Source: Fischerella thermalis PCC 7521
GTDB lineage: Bacteria > Cyanobacteriota > Cyanobacteriia > Cyanobacteriales > Nostocaceae
Assembly (NCBI RefSeq): GCF_000317225.1
Contig: NZ_AJLL01000009.1
Span: 22,996 to 86,995 of the forward strand
Length of the DNA stretch: 64,000 bases
Reading direction: 5' to 3'
The notes beneath the pieces were generated by a model. It ran no database searches, had not been told where the DNA came from, and saw only the letters and a list, made by a program, of their open reading frames with translations. Shown here in pieces: positions 1 to 9,463 of this stretch. Numbering within the stretch: position 1 is the first letter of the stretch; every line of letters starts with the position of its first letter. The position numbers and the translations under genes are program-made.

Positions 1-108
1 TACACCGGCACTCAAAAGATTATTGACACTGAAGGTCGTGTTGAGCGCTTCATGCGCAAGTATGGCATGAAGGGCGATCAAGCTTCTGGCGGCAAAAAGA
101 AAAAGTAG
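1..108 (+). CDS. rpmE: 50S ribosomal protein L31, C-terminal part (gene enters from the left edge)
   Basis: The first 35 codons of the window form an open frame ending at TAG. The peptide starts YTGTQKIIDTEGRVERF and ends in a Lys-rich tail (GGKKKK). This matches the C-terminal half of bacterial L31, a large-subunit ribosomal protein, including its RVERFxRKYG segment. The start codon lies outside the window. The next gene is prfA on the same strand about 100 bases downstream. As I recall, rpmE-prfA is a common order at the end of cyanobacterial ribosomal protein clusters, which supports the call. Confidence 0.9.
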   Translation, partial: YTGTQKIIDTEGRVERFMRKYGMKGDQASGGKKKK

Positions 109-193
109 CGGGTTGGCTCTGTTGCTGGTAATGACGACCCTGCATCTGCTGGGTCGCTTGTCATAAATGCTCAGGCCAACTTGGTTATTTTAA

Positions 194-1312
<1,119 letters not shown>

Positions 1313-1347
1313 GTAGGGGTTGTTAAATTTAGACCTCACAAGAACAG

Positions 1348-1373
1348 CCCCTCTCCGCGAGTTCGGAGAGGGG
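1348..1373. repeat. Perfect 10-bp hairpin downstream of prfA, dispersed-repeat type
   Basis: CCCCTCTCCG and CGGAGAGGGG form a perfect 10-bp stem with a 6-base loop 35 bases after the prfA stop. It is followed by GTACCCGATAGGGCGG rather than a T-run. It therefore looks like a dispersed palindromic repeat that may also end transcription, not a canonical Rho-independent terminator. The next gene is on the opposite strand, so a bidirectional stop here would make sense. Confidence 0.6.
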
Positions 1374-1457
1374 TACCCGATAGGGCGGCGGGGTGAGGTT
1401 TTGCGTTCAAGGGGCGACAATCGCCTCTTTTATTGTTGTAAGAGAACAAAATTCATC

Positions 1458-2054
1458 CTACACTTTTTCCGCCTCCATACTGAGAAATTGCATCTGCATC
1501 ATTTCCCGATCCAACATGGCAAATAGTAACCTATCTTGCCATTCTCCTTTACTCCATTCGTACTCTCGCAGATAACCCTCCTGTCGCATCCCAATTTTAA
1601 TTAAAACTCGCATCGAAGCTTTATTTTTGGGATGACAAAGTGCAAAAATGCGGTGTAGACTTAGTTGCTTAAAACCAAACTCTAATAACTTCTGTGCTAC
1701 TTCCGTTGCATAGCCTTGTCCCCAAAATTCCCTAGCCAAGCAGTATCCTATCGAACCTTCTTGCTTGGTGCGATCAGTGATGGAAATGCGACAGGAACCG
1801 ATGACTTGTTTATCTGCTTTTAATGCGATCGCAAATGCAAAATGCTCACGTATTTTCTTCCGCCGCATTTTAATCTCTGTATGCAAATAGTTTTGAGTCT
1901 CTTCTTCGCTATTAGGACCGAATGGCAAATAGCGAACAACTTCTAGATCAGCAGCGTAGGCGTGTACTGCTGGCAAATCTGATTCTACAAAATCTCGGAG
2001 GATTAAACGTTGGGTTTCTAAAAGTGGATGGATGCTGCTCATACAATTAGACAT
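1458..2054 (-). CDS. GNAT family N-acetyltransferase (RimJ/RimL-like)
   Basis: The 198-residue product has the RimJ/RimL-type opening (LETQRLILRDFVESDLPAV). The acetyl-CoA pyrophosphate-binding motif is REFWGQGYATEVAQKLLEFGF in the middle. It continues with the typical HRIFALCHPKNKASMRVLIKIGM segment, in which an internal Asn follows the cofactor loop. The family transfers acetyl groups from acetyl-CoA to amines, either protein N-termini or small molecules. The substrate cannot be read from sequence. The gene stands alone, convergent with prfA and upstream of a 480-base gap. ATG codons occur at residues 1 and 5, so the start could shift by four codons. Confidence 0.85.
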   Translation of the reverse strand: MSNCMSSIHPLLETQRLILRDFVESDLPAVHAYAADLEVVRYLPFGPNSEEETQNYLHTEIKMRRKKIREHFAFAIALKADKQVIGSCRISITDRTKQEGSIGYCLAREFWGQGYATEVAQKLLEFGFKQLSLHRIFALCHPKNKASMRVLIKIGMRQEGYLREYEWSKGEWQDRLLFAMLDREMMQMQFLSMEAEKV

Positions 2055-2532
2055 TAATAGTTAGGAGTTAAGAATATGACTCACTATTCATAACTCTTAA
2101 CTATTTTTTGTTGTTCAATTCTACACAAAATTGATTGAAGAATTATCCAGAGTCGTTCTTAATTACCCCATTGACCTCTTGGCAATTGCTCTATTTTCCG
2201 GGAAAAAGGTAGAATTTGCAACAATTGATAATAAAAATTTTTCAAAAAAACATTATCTAACTTGAGGTATAGAAAATTCACGACATTGGATAAAGTAGGT
2301 ATGAAAAATTAACCGCCATGACGCCAAGAACGCCAAGAAATTGTTTTATTGTTTCAGGATAAGATAAAATCATTCTGCAAATATGTATAATCTAAATTTT
2401 CTGAATTTATTGTGAATAAGCTTTGATGATACTGTTGAAGTAGATTCATATTTGATTTAGGGACGGTTTTTATTGTCCATCCCTAAAAAATATTAATTTC
2501 TCTTGTAAATAGCGAATGTTACAGTCATATTT
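2055..2532. other. Gap without a gene
   Basis: AT-rich spacer with no convincing frame. It contains a copy of the dispersed string CGCCATGACGCCAAGAACGCCAAG near 2315-2338. It also has an inverted repeat (TTTAGGGA ... TCCCTAAA, about 2456-2487) downstream of murF on the minus strand, which lacks a T-run but may act as its transcription end. Confidence 0.4.
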
Positions 2533-3891
2533 CTAAGAATTGGAAAATTCGGCGCGCAATTGACTCACAACCCGATCTAGTCCTACGGAATGCGCTGCTT
2601 TAAAAAGAATGCGATCGCCTTCCTTGATTAACGTTTTCAATCTAGCCGTCAAATCTGCATGAGTTGTAAAACACTCGGAGGGGACACCTTTGGCACTAGT
2701 AGCGATCGCTTCGGCGTCTTGTCCATCAACTAAAACTAACAAAGCATCTAAATTCAATTTCTGCACAGTTTCGCCGACTCGTTGATGCAATTGGCGCGAT
2801 CGCTCTCCTAATTCTTTCATTGCACCCAACACAGCGATGTGTCGTTTGCCTGGGGTTTGTGCTAATAAATTTAATGCTGCTAGCATAGCTTCTGGTGCAG
2901 CATTATAAGTCTCATCTAAGATTACCACATCATTGGGTAATGCGAACCGTTGCGATCGCCCAGTTGGCATATCTACTGTTACCCCAGATTTCAGGCATGA
3001 CCAATCAATATCTAATACCTGCGCCACTGCCAAAGCTGCCATGTAGTTAGCGGCGATGTGACGACCGGGCATTGGTAGAGGTAATTGCATATCTGCAACT
3101 GCCAAGGTATTGTTATCAATTAACTCTCCTTGAATGTCTCCACCAGTGAAGCCGAAAGTTATTACCTTTCCTGACCAGACTTTTGCTGCTGTTTCAATTA
3201 ACAAGGGATTGTCATAGTTGAGAATTGCCACACTATCTTTGGGCATTTGCGCCAATAACTCACACTTAGCAGCAGCGATCGCTGCTTCGGAACCGAGTAA
3301 TTCTATATGCGCTGTCCCGACGTTGGTAATGACGCCAATTGTCGGACGTGCTATTTGTGTGAGTTCAGCAATTTGTCCCTTACCCCGCATCGCCATTTCT
3401 ACCACGGCGAAATCATGTTCTGCATTCAACTCCAATAGAGTTTTGGGGACACCAATTTCGTTGTTGAAATTAGCATGAGTCTTGTGAACCTTTCCTTGAG
3501 TTGCTAGAACTGCGGCGATTAGTTCTTTTGTAGTGGTTTTACCTACAGAACCAGTGACTCCAATTACCGGGATCTCAAAGCGATCGCGCCACCATCTACC
3601 AATTTTTTGATAAGCCTGGAGAGTGTCTTTTACCTGTAGTACGGGAAACTGCGGATTTGGGTAGGCAAAATCAACAATTGCTGCTAACGCACCTTTGGCG
3701 ATCGCCATTGGCACAAATTCGTGTCCATCAAACTTTTCACCGCGTAAAGCTAAAAAAACTTCACCCGGTTTGAGAATACGGGTGTCTGTTTGTATACCAT
3801 GACTTAATTTTGCTAAGGCTGCATCCGATAAATTAGCTCCTTTAGCTGCAAGAATATCTATGAGTTGACTTAAAGTGGCAGAACAAGCCAT
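2533..3891 (-). CDS. murF: UDP-N-acetylmuramoyl-tripeptide--D-alanyl-D-alanine ligase
   Basis: MurF adds D-Ala-D-Ala to UDP-MurNAc-tripeptide, the last cytoplasmic step that builds the peptidoglycan pentapeptide. The ~452-residue product has the three Mur-ligase parts. The N-terminal substrate domain includes SRGIQTDTR-like HGIQTDTRILKPGEVFLALR. The central ATPase has GVTGSVGKTTTKE (residues ~111-123). The C-terminal domain includes LDETYNAAPEAM and LGAMKELG. I chose the ATG at 3891, which gives MACSATLSQL. An upstream TTG at 3915 stays open but gives an atypical extension. MraY, the next enzyme in the pathway, is encoded separately at 37.9 kb. Confidence 0.95.
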   Translation of the reverse strand: MACSATLSQLIDILAAKGANLSDAALAKLSHGIQTDTRILKPGEVFLALRGEKFDGHEFVPMAIAKGALAAIVDFAYPNPQFPVLQVKDTLQAYQKIGRWWRDRFEIPVIGVTGSVGKTTTKELIAAVLATQGKVHKTHANFNNEIGVPKTLLELNAEHDFAVVEMAMRGKGQIAELTQIARPTIGVITNVGTAHIELLGSEAAIAAAKCELLAQMPKDSVAILNYDNPLLIETAAKVWSGKVITFGFTGGDIQGELIDNNTLAVADMQLPLPMPGRHIAANYMAALAVAQVLDIDWSCLKSGVTVDMPTGRSQRFALPNDVVILDETYNAAPEAMLAALNLLAQTPGKRHIAVLGAMKELGERSRQLHQRVGETVQKLNLDALLVLVDGQDAEAIATSAKGVPSECFTTHADLTARLKTLIKEGDRILFKAAHSVGLDRVVSQLRAEFSNS

Positions 3892-4034
3892 AGTGAGAGA
3901 TTTTTCGGTTTCCAAAATTTTGGTCGTAAATGGTTAGTAGTTTACTACTACCTTTGTCAAAGTGGGTAAATTTTTTGGACGAAAAATTTCTCTTTTCTTT
4001 GGGCTGTTGACTTTATGCAGCAAAGCAGATAAGT

Positions 4035-4391
4035 CTAACCAAACCAGTGTGAAGGAGCTAAACCAGGGTCAACTTCTTCGGGTATTTGTAAACTTAACTG
4101 TTTTTCCCGCTTGTACATAATGTTCTCAATACCTTGGTGGATTAAATCTTCTATGCAATACTTGTCTTTGAGCGAACACATCAAAGACCCTAAGTTCAGA
4201 CATGGTTGTTGACCTTCTTCAGCAACCACATAGCAATTGGAGACTTGACTAAGAACATGTGCAATTAGTTCTTGGCGGAGATCGGGAATAGAGAAAGCTT
4301 GCTGATAAGGATGATGAGGATAAGTTTCTAAAACATCCTCTATACAGCTGACAACTACTGGCAATGTTAAATTAAAAATAGTTTTAGTCAT
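4035..4391 (-). CDS. ComFB family protein (late competence development family)
   Basis: The 118-residue protein matches the small ComFB family in length and pattern: an N-terminal helix (VVVSCIEDVLETYPHHPYQ), a central DLRQELIAHVLSQVSNCYVV segment, and conserved Cys residues (C15, C53, C64 and others). Cyanobacterial members have been described as cyclic di-nucleotide receptors. One in Anabaena (CdgR) binds c-di-GMP and affects cell size. A signalling role is therefore plausible, but ligand specificity cannot be read here. It is monocistronic, with about 240 bases on the upstream side and murF about 140 bases beyond its stop. Confidence 0.8.
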   Translation of the reverse strand: MTKTIFNLTLPVVVSCIEDVLETYPHHPYQQAFSIPDLRQELIAHVLSQVSNCYVVAEEGQQPCLNLGSLMCSLKDKYCIEDLIHQGIENIMYKREKQLSLQIPEEVDPGLAPSHWFG

Positions 4392-4628
4392 GATTTATCA
4401 ACCCTCAGCTTGTAATCTTTCTGTTTATCAAATTTATTGCCGATAGAGGTATGACCAGAGATCGGAAATAGATAGGTTTTGATCTTAAATTTAAAGAAAG
4501 AATTTGAGGAAGTTGTGAGTATTGAAATATCAACTACTAACATTAAAAAAAGTAAAGGCTAATCGCCAACAGTAATTCACTATCAGCAATTAGCCAGAAG
4601 CACCAGGAACATTTAAATGAGGTAATGA

Positions 4629-5048
4629 TCAGCAATAATCATCATCTATACGTTCATACTGATATTTACCTCTCACATTTTCATTGAAAAATTTACCAAT
4701 AGAATCAGCTTGATGCAAATCTTGCCAAGTATCTTGGTCTATGTCTGAATATTGATATACAGCACCGTTGTGAAACTCAATCTGTAAAATATTTCTGTCG
4801 CTGTCATAGCCTATAGCATTCGCCATTGATGAATTCATTGGCAACATTGGAATTGATTGCTCATATGCAGGCAAATCTTTCGCTTCCGCAACGATTTCGT
4901 TTAAATGTTGCAGTCCTTCAAAGGCTGCGACTGGTGCAGGAATTTCTATAAACTCTAACTCATTACCTAAATCAAGTAATAACTGTAAATGTCCCTGAGA
5001 GTGAGCGATCGCTACTACATTACCCAAGTCCAGTTTCGATAGCTTCAT
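4629..5048 (-). CDS. KTSC domain-containing protein
   Basis: This is a 139-residue protein. The N-terminal half (MKLSKLDLGNVVAIAHSQGH onward) is unassigned. The C-terminal ~65 residues (NSSMANAIGYDSDRNILQI, FHNGAVYQYSDI, and SIGKFFNENVRGKYQYERI) match the KTSC domain. That domain is named for its occurrence at the C-terminus of some lysyl-tRNA synthetases and is mostly found as a small standalone protein of unknown function. Proposed roles for the fold include nucleic-acid binding, but nothing here proves it. It lies just left of the Dnd island on the minus strand, with no evident operon partner. Confidence 0.75.
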   Translation of the reverse strand: MKLSKLDLGNVVAIAHSQGHLQLLLDLGNELEFIEIPAPVAAFEGLQHLNEIVAEAKDLPAYEQSIPMLPMNSSMANAIGYDSDRNILQIEFHNGAVYQYSDIDQDTWQDLHQADSIGKFFNENVRGKYQYERIDDDYC

Positions 5049-5117
5049 CTATAATTTGCTCTCCTATTGGCAAAACAGTTTTTATTTTTGGTAGATTTTT
5101 ATGCAAGAGTAAATTCT

Positions 5118-5137
5118 TATAGTACATATATACTATA
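5118..5137. promoter_or_regulatory. AT-rich dyad TATAGTA/TACTATA
   Basis: TATAGTA and TACTATA are arranged as a 7-bp inverted repeat with a 6-base spacer in the 341-base gap (5049-5389) between the KTSC gene and the Dnd-associated gene. It could be an operator or promoter element for either divergent gene. The rest of the gap shows no coding frame. Confidence 0.35.
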
Positions 5138-5329
5138 TAAATCATCACCAGTCAAGCCTTTGTCAAAAAAAATGTAGAGATGCGCAAATGCAAGGGAGGT
5201 AGGGACACGGGAATGCAGAGAGATTTGAATGATAAGTAATACGAAGTTACGCCTATACAGCCTACACTCTCTCCCCTGTCCTGCTTGTCTCTTCCCGTAA
5301 ACAGTCACCATTGTTTGCTGCTGGCGGGG

Positions 5330-5386
5330 TTTGATATCGCATTCTATTTGTATTTCAGTTAAAATTGCAACAAACTAGATATCAAA
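5330..5386. promoter_or_regulatory. 9-bp inverted repeat TTTGATATC/GATATCAAA just before a start codon
   Basis: The arms TTTGATATC (5330-5338) and GATATCAAA (5378-5386) are perfect and separated by 39 bases. The right arm ends three bases before the ATG of the Dnd-associated gene at 5390. The position over the promoter/ribosome-binding region suggests a regulator site or an mRNA hairpin. No strong Shine-Dalgarno is visible between the arm and the ATG. Confidence 0.35.
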
Positions 5387-5389
5387 ACA

Positions 5390-5854
5390 ATGGCTGAAAC
5401 TGGGAGAATTAGAGTTGCAAAAGATAAAGCTGAATTGGTAAAGGCTTTAACATCGGCAGATGGTGGTACGGGACCTTTTCAAACCTTTGCTGATGTAGTT
5501 GTGTTTGCTGCTGCTTTGGGTGCAAAGCATAAAAAGCGAGTACCTTTAGGCGAAATTTCTAAAAGAGAACCGTCACCAATCAGACTAGAGTATTTTGGTA
5601 ATGATTGGGTAATTAAATTACTAGGAGTTACCGAAACTCAAGACATCAAAATCCTATCAACTAATGAAGAAGAATACGAAGCTCAACGCAACCATATTTT
5701 TGAAGAATATGCGAATGGAGGATTAGAAATTCTACAAAGTGAGTTACGTGGAGCAGTAGACTATTCAGAAAGAATTTTATTATTGCTGAGTTATGAACGA
5801 ATAAATAACGAGCAGCAAGACGAGGAATTTGATTTAAGCAAATTCCTGCCTTAA
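5390..5854 (+). CDS. Dnd system-associated small protein (resembles dnd-associated protein 4)
   Basis: The 154-residue protein opens with RIRVAKDKAELVKALTSAD and continues GPFQTFADVVVFAAALGAKHKKRVPL. It has a charged middle and an acidic C-terminus (DEEFDLSKFLP). This layout recalls the small accessory family annotated as dnd system-associated protein 4, found beside phosphorothioation genes. I rely on memory of the family plus the position next to dndB, so the family name is moderately certain. No catalytic motif or membrane segment is visible. The gene converges on dndB across a ~140-base gap. Confidence 0.6.
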   Translation: MAETGRIRVAKDKAELVKALTSADGGTGPFQTFADVVVFAAALGAKHKKRVPLGEISKREPSPIRLEYFGNDWVIKLLGVTETQDIKILSTNEEEYEAQRNHIFEEYANGGLEILQSELRGAVDYSERILLLLSYERINNEQQDEEFDLSKFLP

Positions 5855-5997
5855 TTTTATTTCTGCTAAACAACAAATATTTATATCCATCCTAATCCGG
5901 CTTTTCCAATTCTAACTGCATCCATAACAGCAGTAGGGCTATTCAAATTACTGTAGCCGAAGCATTTGCCAGTGGTTTAAGCCATCACTAATTAGAT

Positions 5998-7599
5998 TTA
6001 AGATATAATCCTTGGAAGTCCTACAGCCTTGGGTTCAACAAACTTACCATCGAAACCCACAGTTTTATTCTCAATTGTTCTAGCATTAGCCAAATCCTTA
6101 CGAAGTCCAGCAAGTTCCATCTGATCTTGAATTCCACCCAAAATATAAATCAATAACTTCGCCGCCAAATCCCTTCCAGCCACCTGCACTCGCTTTTTAT
6201 TTGGATCGTACAAAACGCCATACCACAGAGATTGCGGATATTCCATCCCACTAAAACCGCCTTGCTGGTCAAATTTTCGTAGCTTTTTAAAAATATCTTC
6301 CAGGTTGAATCCTTTTCGGAAAACCAGGATACCCAAAGCTTGTGCTAAAGCTACTTGAGCAACAGGACGGAAAAGCATATTTCCTTCGCCTCCATCCTTT
6401 TCAAAGCTGAAGCGTCGCAAAGCTGGTGTATCTTCATCTTCTAAAATCTTATAACTGGGTAGGCTTGCTAAATAATCAAACAGCTTGTGAAACTCCTGTA
6501 GTCCCTTCTCAAGTTCCTCGTCCTCTGGACGAATAGGAATCAAACCTTTGTCTAAGGGTTTCCAATGGGGAAATTTTTGCCCTAAATATCGCTCAGACAT
6601 ATCTGTAAGAGCTTGTAGTGTTGTCAAAACTGTTGATTTAGCTGCAACTGTAGCACTGTTCCAATTTACACGAGGTTTTCGACCCTCACGCTGTTCCAAA
6701 AGCGGATGGATCACAGCAATTTTTCTTGCAACAATCGAAAAACCATCATCTTCATTCAACTGTGCTAGTTGACCTTTAGTCAAAGGTGCAGCCATCAAAT
6801 TGACATGAACAAAGATCGATCTCACCCGTCGTCTTGCTTGTTCGCGAGTTTCTCCTTTCTCAACCGCACAGATAAACTCAATACCGATTTTTTCTTTGGG
6901 TAAACTTTGCAGATCAGCTGGCTGAACATTGTACTGCTCTATTAAATCATCTACTGTAATACAAGTGTCGTCAGGAGTTTTATCTTTCTTGTAACGTTGA
7001 AGTTTACCAGTTTGTAGCAACTCCATTAACCCCTGTACCCCCATGAGTCGATGTTGACCGTCCAGTGCATAAATGGTGACATCTTTCTCAGCAATACTAA
7101 GCAGACCAACATTACCTTCTTGATCTAATGGTGTAAAAACTGTGGTAGATTTTAGAGCGATCGCGTGATTATTCCATTCGGTAGCCTTGGGATTATCCAC
7201 CCAAGGTTGATTAATTACCACCAGTACCGGAGGAAACTTATGATTTTTACGAGATGCTAGATACTGAGCTAGAGGTAATTGACGCGACCAATCAAGAGGA
7301 CGCTGTTGAATTTCGTCAATACTCTCAGCATCAATTTCAATATTATCTGTGTGAGGATTATATTTTTGTTGCAGCAGTGGTAAAGCAGAAGCAAAGTGAA
7401 CCCGCTGTGCAAACCATTCTAAGGTAACAGAGCCTATATAAGCTTCGTTACCACCCATTTCGGTTTTTTGAACTAGAATATAGTTTTTCTGATTTGTGAA
7501 TTTTTCTAGCAGAATTGCTAGTGCTTGTTTATCTTTATTATCTAGTTCGATATCTCCATTTTTGATGTCAGCAGTCAGCTTAGCTGCATTTGTATTCAT
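5998..7599 (-). CDS. dndB: DNA sulfur modification protein DndB (DGQHR domain)
   Basis: DndB is the accessory and regulatory member of DNA phosphorothioation systems. In Salmonella its homologue DptB represses the modification operon. The family signature DGQHR is at about residues 180-184 (TIYALDGQHRLMGVQGL), and the product has ~533 residues. I start at the ATG at 7599 (MNTNAAKLTADIKNGD). A GTG at 7614 adds five residues and is an equal alternative. It is longer than the ~350-400 residues I recall for many DndB proteins, with an extended C-terminal part. The gene is divergent from dndC across 144 bases that contain two palindromes, consistent with autoregulation. Confidence 0.85.
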   Translation of the reverse strand: MNTNAAKLTADIKNGDIELDNKDKQALAILLEKFTNQKNYILVQKTEMGGNEAYIGSVTLEWFAQRVHFASALPLLQQKYNPHTDNIEIDAESIDEIQQRPLDWSRQLPLAQYLASRKNHKFPPVLVVINQPWVDNPKATEWNNHAIALKSTTVFTPLDQEGNVGLLSIAEKDVTIYALDGQHRLMGVQGLMELLQTGKLQRYKKDKTPDDTCITVDDLIEQYNVQPADLQSLPKEKIGIEFICAVEKGETREQARRRVRSIFVHVNLMAAPLTKGQLAQLNEDDGFSIVARKIAVIHPLLEQREGRKPRVNWNSATVAAKSTVLTTLQALTDMSERYLGQKFPHWKPLDKGLIPIRPEDEELEKGLQEFHKLFDYLASLPSYKILEDEDTPALRRFSFEKDGGEGNMLFRPVAQVALAQALGILVFRKGFNLEDIFKKLRKFDQQGGFSGMEYPQSLWYGVLYDPNKKRVQVAGRDLAAKLLIYILGGIQDQMELAGLRKDLANARTIENKTVGFDGKFVEPKAVGLPRIIS

Positions 7600-7635
7600 G
7601 TTAATTTTTAACACCTTAAATAATAGTCCAGATTA

Positions 7636-7649
7636 TTTTTGTACAAAAA
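7636..7649. promoter_or_regulatory. Perfect 14-bp palindrome in the dndB-dndC promoter region
   Basis: TTTTTGTACAAAAA is a perfect palindrome roughly 37 bases upstream of the dndB ATG and 95 upstream of the dndC ATG. Its position between two divergent genes, one of which encodes a DndB-type regulator, makes it a candidate operator. Confidence 0.5.
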
Positions 7650-7672
7650 TTGGATTTACTGATAAAGTTTTT

Positions 7673-7691
7673 AAAAACCTTAAAGGTTTTT
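7673..7691. promoter_or_regulatory. 9-bp inverted repeat AAAAACCTT/AAGGTTTTT
   Basis: The two 9-base arms are perfect, with a single central base. The dyad lies in the same 144-base divergent spacer and about 30 bases from the first palindrome, centre to centre at roughly 40 bases. It is a second candidate operator, or a leader hairpin in the dndC mRNA. The dndC ribosome-binding site (AAGGAG) sits further downstream, right before the ATG. Confidence 0.5.
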
Positions 7692-7743
7692 ACCTGCTCG
7701 CTGGTGGGGAGATATTGAAGGTGGAGTTCAGAGGAAAGGAGAA

Positions 7744-9363
7744 ATGGTCATCGCACAACAGCCAGAAAACAAAAGTCAGCAACCGCGTACTGTAGCAGAA
7801 TTGGTAGAAGATGTCCAAGCTCTCACCACTGAAATACAGCAATTGTATTGCTTAGACGAAATACCCTGGGTTGTGGGCTATTCAGGTGGAAAAGATAGTT
7901 CGTGCGTACTGCAACTTGTTTGGAATGCGATCGCAGCCCTTCCACCCTCCAAGCGAACAAAGACCATTCACGTTATTACAACAGACACGCTAGTAGAAAA
8001 TCCTTATGTTTCTCTTTGGGTGCGCAATTCCCTCAAACAGATGAAATTGGCTACTCAAGAACAAAACTTGCCATTTGAACCACATTTATTACAGCCAGAA
8101 TTTAAAGAAACATTCTGGGTAGGTTTAATCGGTAAAGGTTATCCAGCACCAAAAGGAAAATTCCGTTGGTGTACAGAACGTCTGAAAATTAAGCCATCTA
8201 ACCGCTTTATTCGTGATGTGATCCGCGATAACGGTGAAGCTATTCTGGTTTTAGGTACTCGCAAAGCTGAAAGTACAAAACGTGCTTATAGGATGAAACA
8301 GTGGGAAGCAAAACGAGTACGCGATCACCTCAGTCCGAACATGAACTTGCCAAATTCTCTAGTTTATAGCCCTATTGAAGATTGGCGAAATGATGAAGTT
8401 TGGCTTTATCTAATGCAGTGGGAAAATCCTTGGGGATGCAGTAACAAGGATTTATTTGCAATGTACAGAGGTGCTAGCGCTGATAATGAATGTCCCTTAG
8501 TTGTTGATACATCTACACCTAGTTGTGGAGCTTCTCGTTTTGGTTGCTGGGTCTGTACGCTGGTAAGCCAGGATAAATCAATGGCTGCAATGATTCAAAA
8601 TGATGAAGAAAAAGAGTGGTTACAACCTCTACTTGATTTCCGTAAAGAATTAGATGCACCAATAAACCGCGATCGTCGAGATTTTCGCCGTAGAAATGGT
8701 GATGTGCAACTTTATGAACGTAACTTAGATGAAACAATTTCGGTAGAACCTATTCCTGGTCCATATATTAAAGAAGCACGGGAAGACTGGCTCAGAAAAC
8801 TCCTGAGGCTTCAACAACAACTCCGTAGCACAGCGCCAGAAAACATGCGCGATATCACTTTAATTACCCTAGAAGAGATGAGCGAAATTCGTCGCATTTG
8901 GCTAGAAGAAAGACACGAATTTGATGATAGTTTACCCCGCATATATAAAGAAGTGACAGGAGAAGAATTTCAAGACCCACGCCCTGGTGCTGATTATAGT
9001 CTCTTGGGTAGTGATGAATGGGCAGTGCTAGAAGAAATCTGTGAAGGTGACGCCATGCACTTAGAATTAATGGCAAAATTATTAGATACAGAACGTCAAT
9101 TTCGTAAAAAAGCCCGCCGCACAGGAATATACGATGCGCTAGAGAAATGTTTTGAAACTAGTTCTCGCTCCCTTGAGGAAGCAGTTAAAAATGCTTACTT
9201 GAAAAGAGATTTAAAAGCAGCAGTTAATCAAGGTGATGTGGCGAAGGTGAAGCAGCTAACTTTGGGTGATGTTGTAAAAGAAGAAATAACAGATGCGTCT
9301 TCTGCTGCTAAACCTAAGACTTGGGCGAGTATGAAGTTTCAAAATAGGGAAACAACCTCTTGA
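7744..9363 (+). CDS. dndC: DNA phosphorothioation protein DndC (PAPS reductase-like ATP pyrophosphatase)
   Basis: DndC is the core enzyme that activates the DNA phosphate and passes sulfur into the backbone together with DndD and DndE. The 539-residue product has the PP-loop SGGKDSS at residues 47-53. A cysteine set is suitable for an Fe-S cluster (C143 in RWCTERLK, then C250/C261/C268/C271 around CGASRFGCWVC). The DWRNDEVWLYL segment is typical of PAPS-reductase relatives. The C-terminal third is helical and charged. A clear AAGGAG lies about five bases before the ATG. It heads a dndC-dndD-dndE-methyltransferase run on the plus strand. Confidence 0.95.
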   Translation: MVIAQQPENKSQQPRTVAELVEDVQALTTEIQQLYCLDEIPWVVGYSGGKDSSCVLQLVWNAIAALPPSKRTKTIHVITTDTLVENPYVSLWVRNSLKQMKLATQEQNLPFEPHLLQPEFKETFWVGLIGKGYPAPKGKFRWCTERLKIKPSNRFIRDVIRDNGEAILVLGTRKAESTKRAYRMKQWEAKRVRDHLSPNMNLPNSLVYSPIEDWRNDEVWLYLMQWENPWGCSNKDLFAMYRGASADNECPLVVDTSTPSCGASRFGCWVCTLVSQDKSMAAMIQNDEEKEWLQPLLDFRKELDAPINRDRRDFRRRNGDVQLYERNLDETISVEPIPGPYIKEAREDWLRKLLRLQQQLRSTAPENMRDITLITLEEMSEIRRIWLEERHEFDDSLPRIYKEVTGEEFQDPRPGADYSLLGSDEWAVLEEICEGDAMHLELMAKLLDTERQFRKKARRTGIYDALEKCFETSSRSLEEAVKNAYLKRDLKAAVNQGDVAKVKQLTLGDVVKEEITDASSAAKPKTWASMKFQNRETTS

Positions 9364-9390
9364 GATCAACAGAAGTAAAAATTACCGCCT

Positions 9391-9410
9391 AGATCCCCAG
9401 TCGGGGATCT
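9391..9410. repeat. Perfect 8-bp hairpin between dndC and dndD
   Basis: AGATCCCC and GGGGATCT form a perfect 8-bp stem with the loop AGTC in the ~100-base spacer. No T-run follows. It could tune the dndC:dndD mRNA ratio or be a dispersed repeat fragment. Confidence 0.5.
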
Positions 9411-9463
9411 AAATCCAACGTGAATTTACTTATTTGTATGAGAATTAAATATAAAATATCGCT

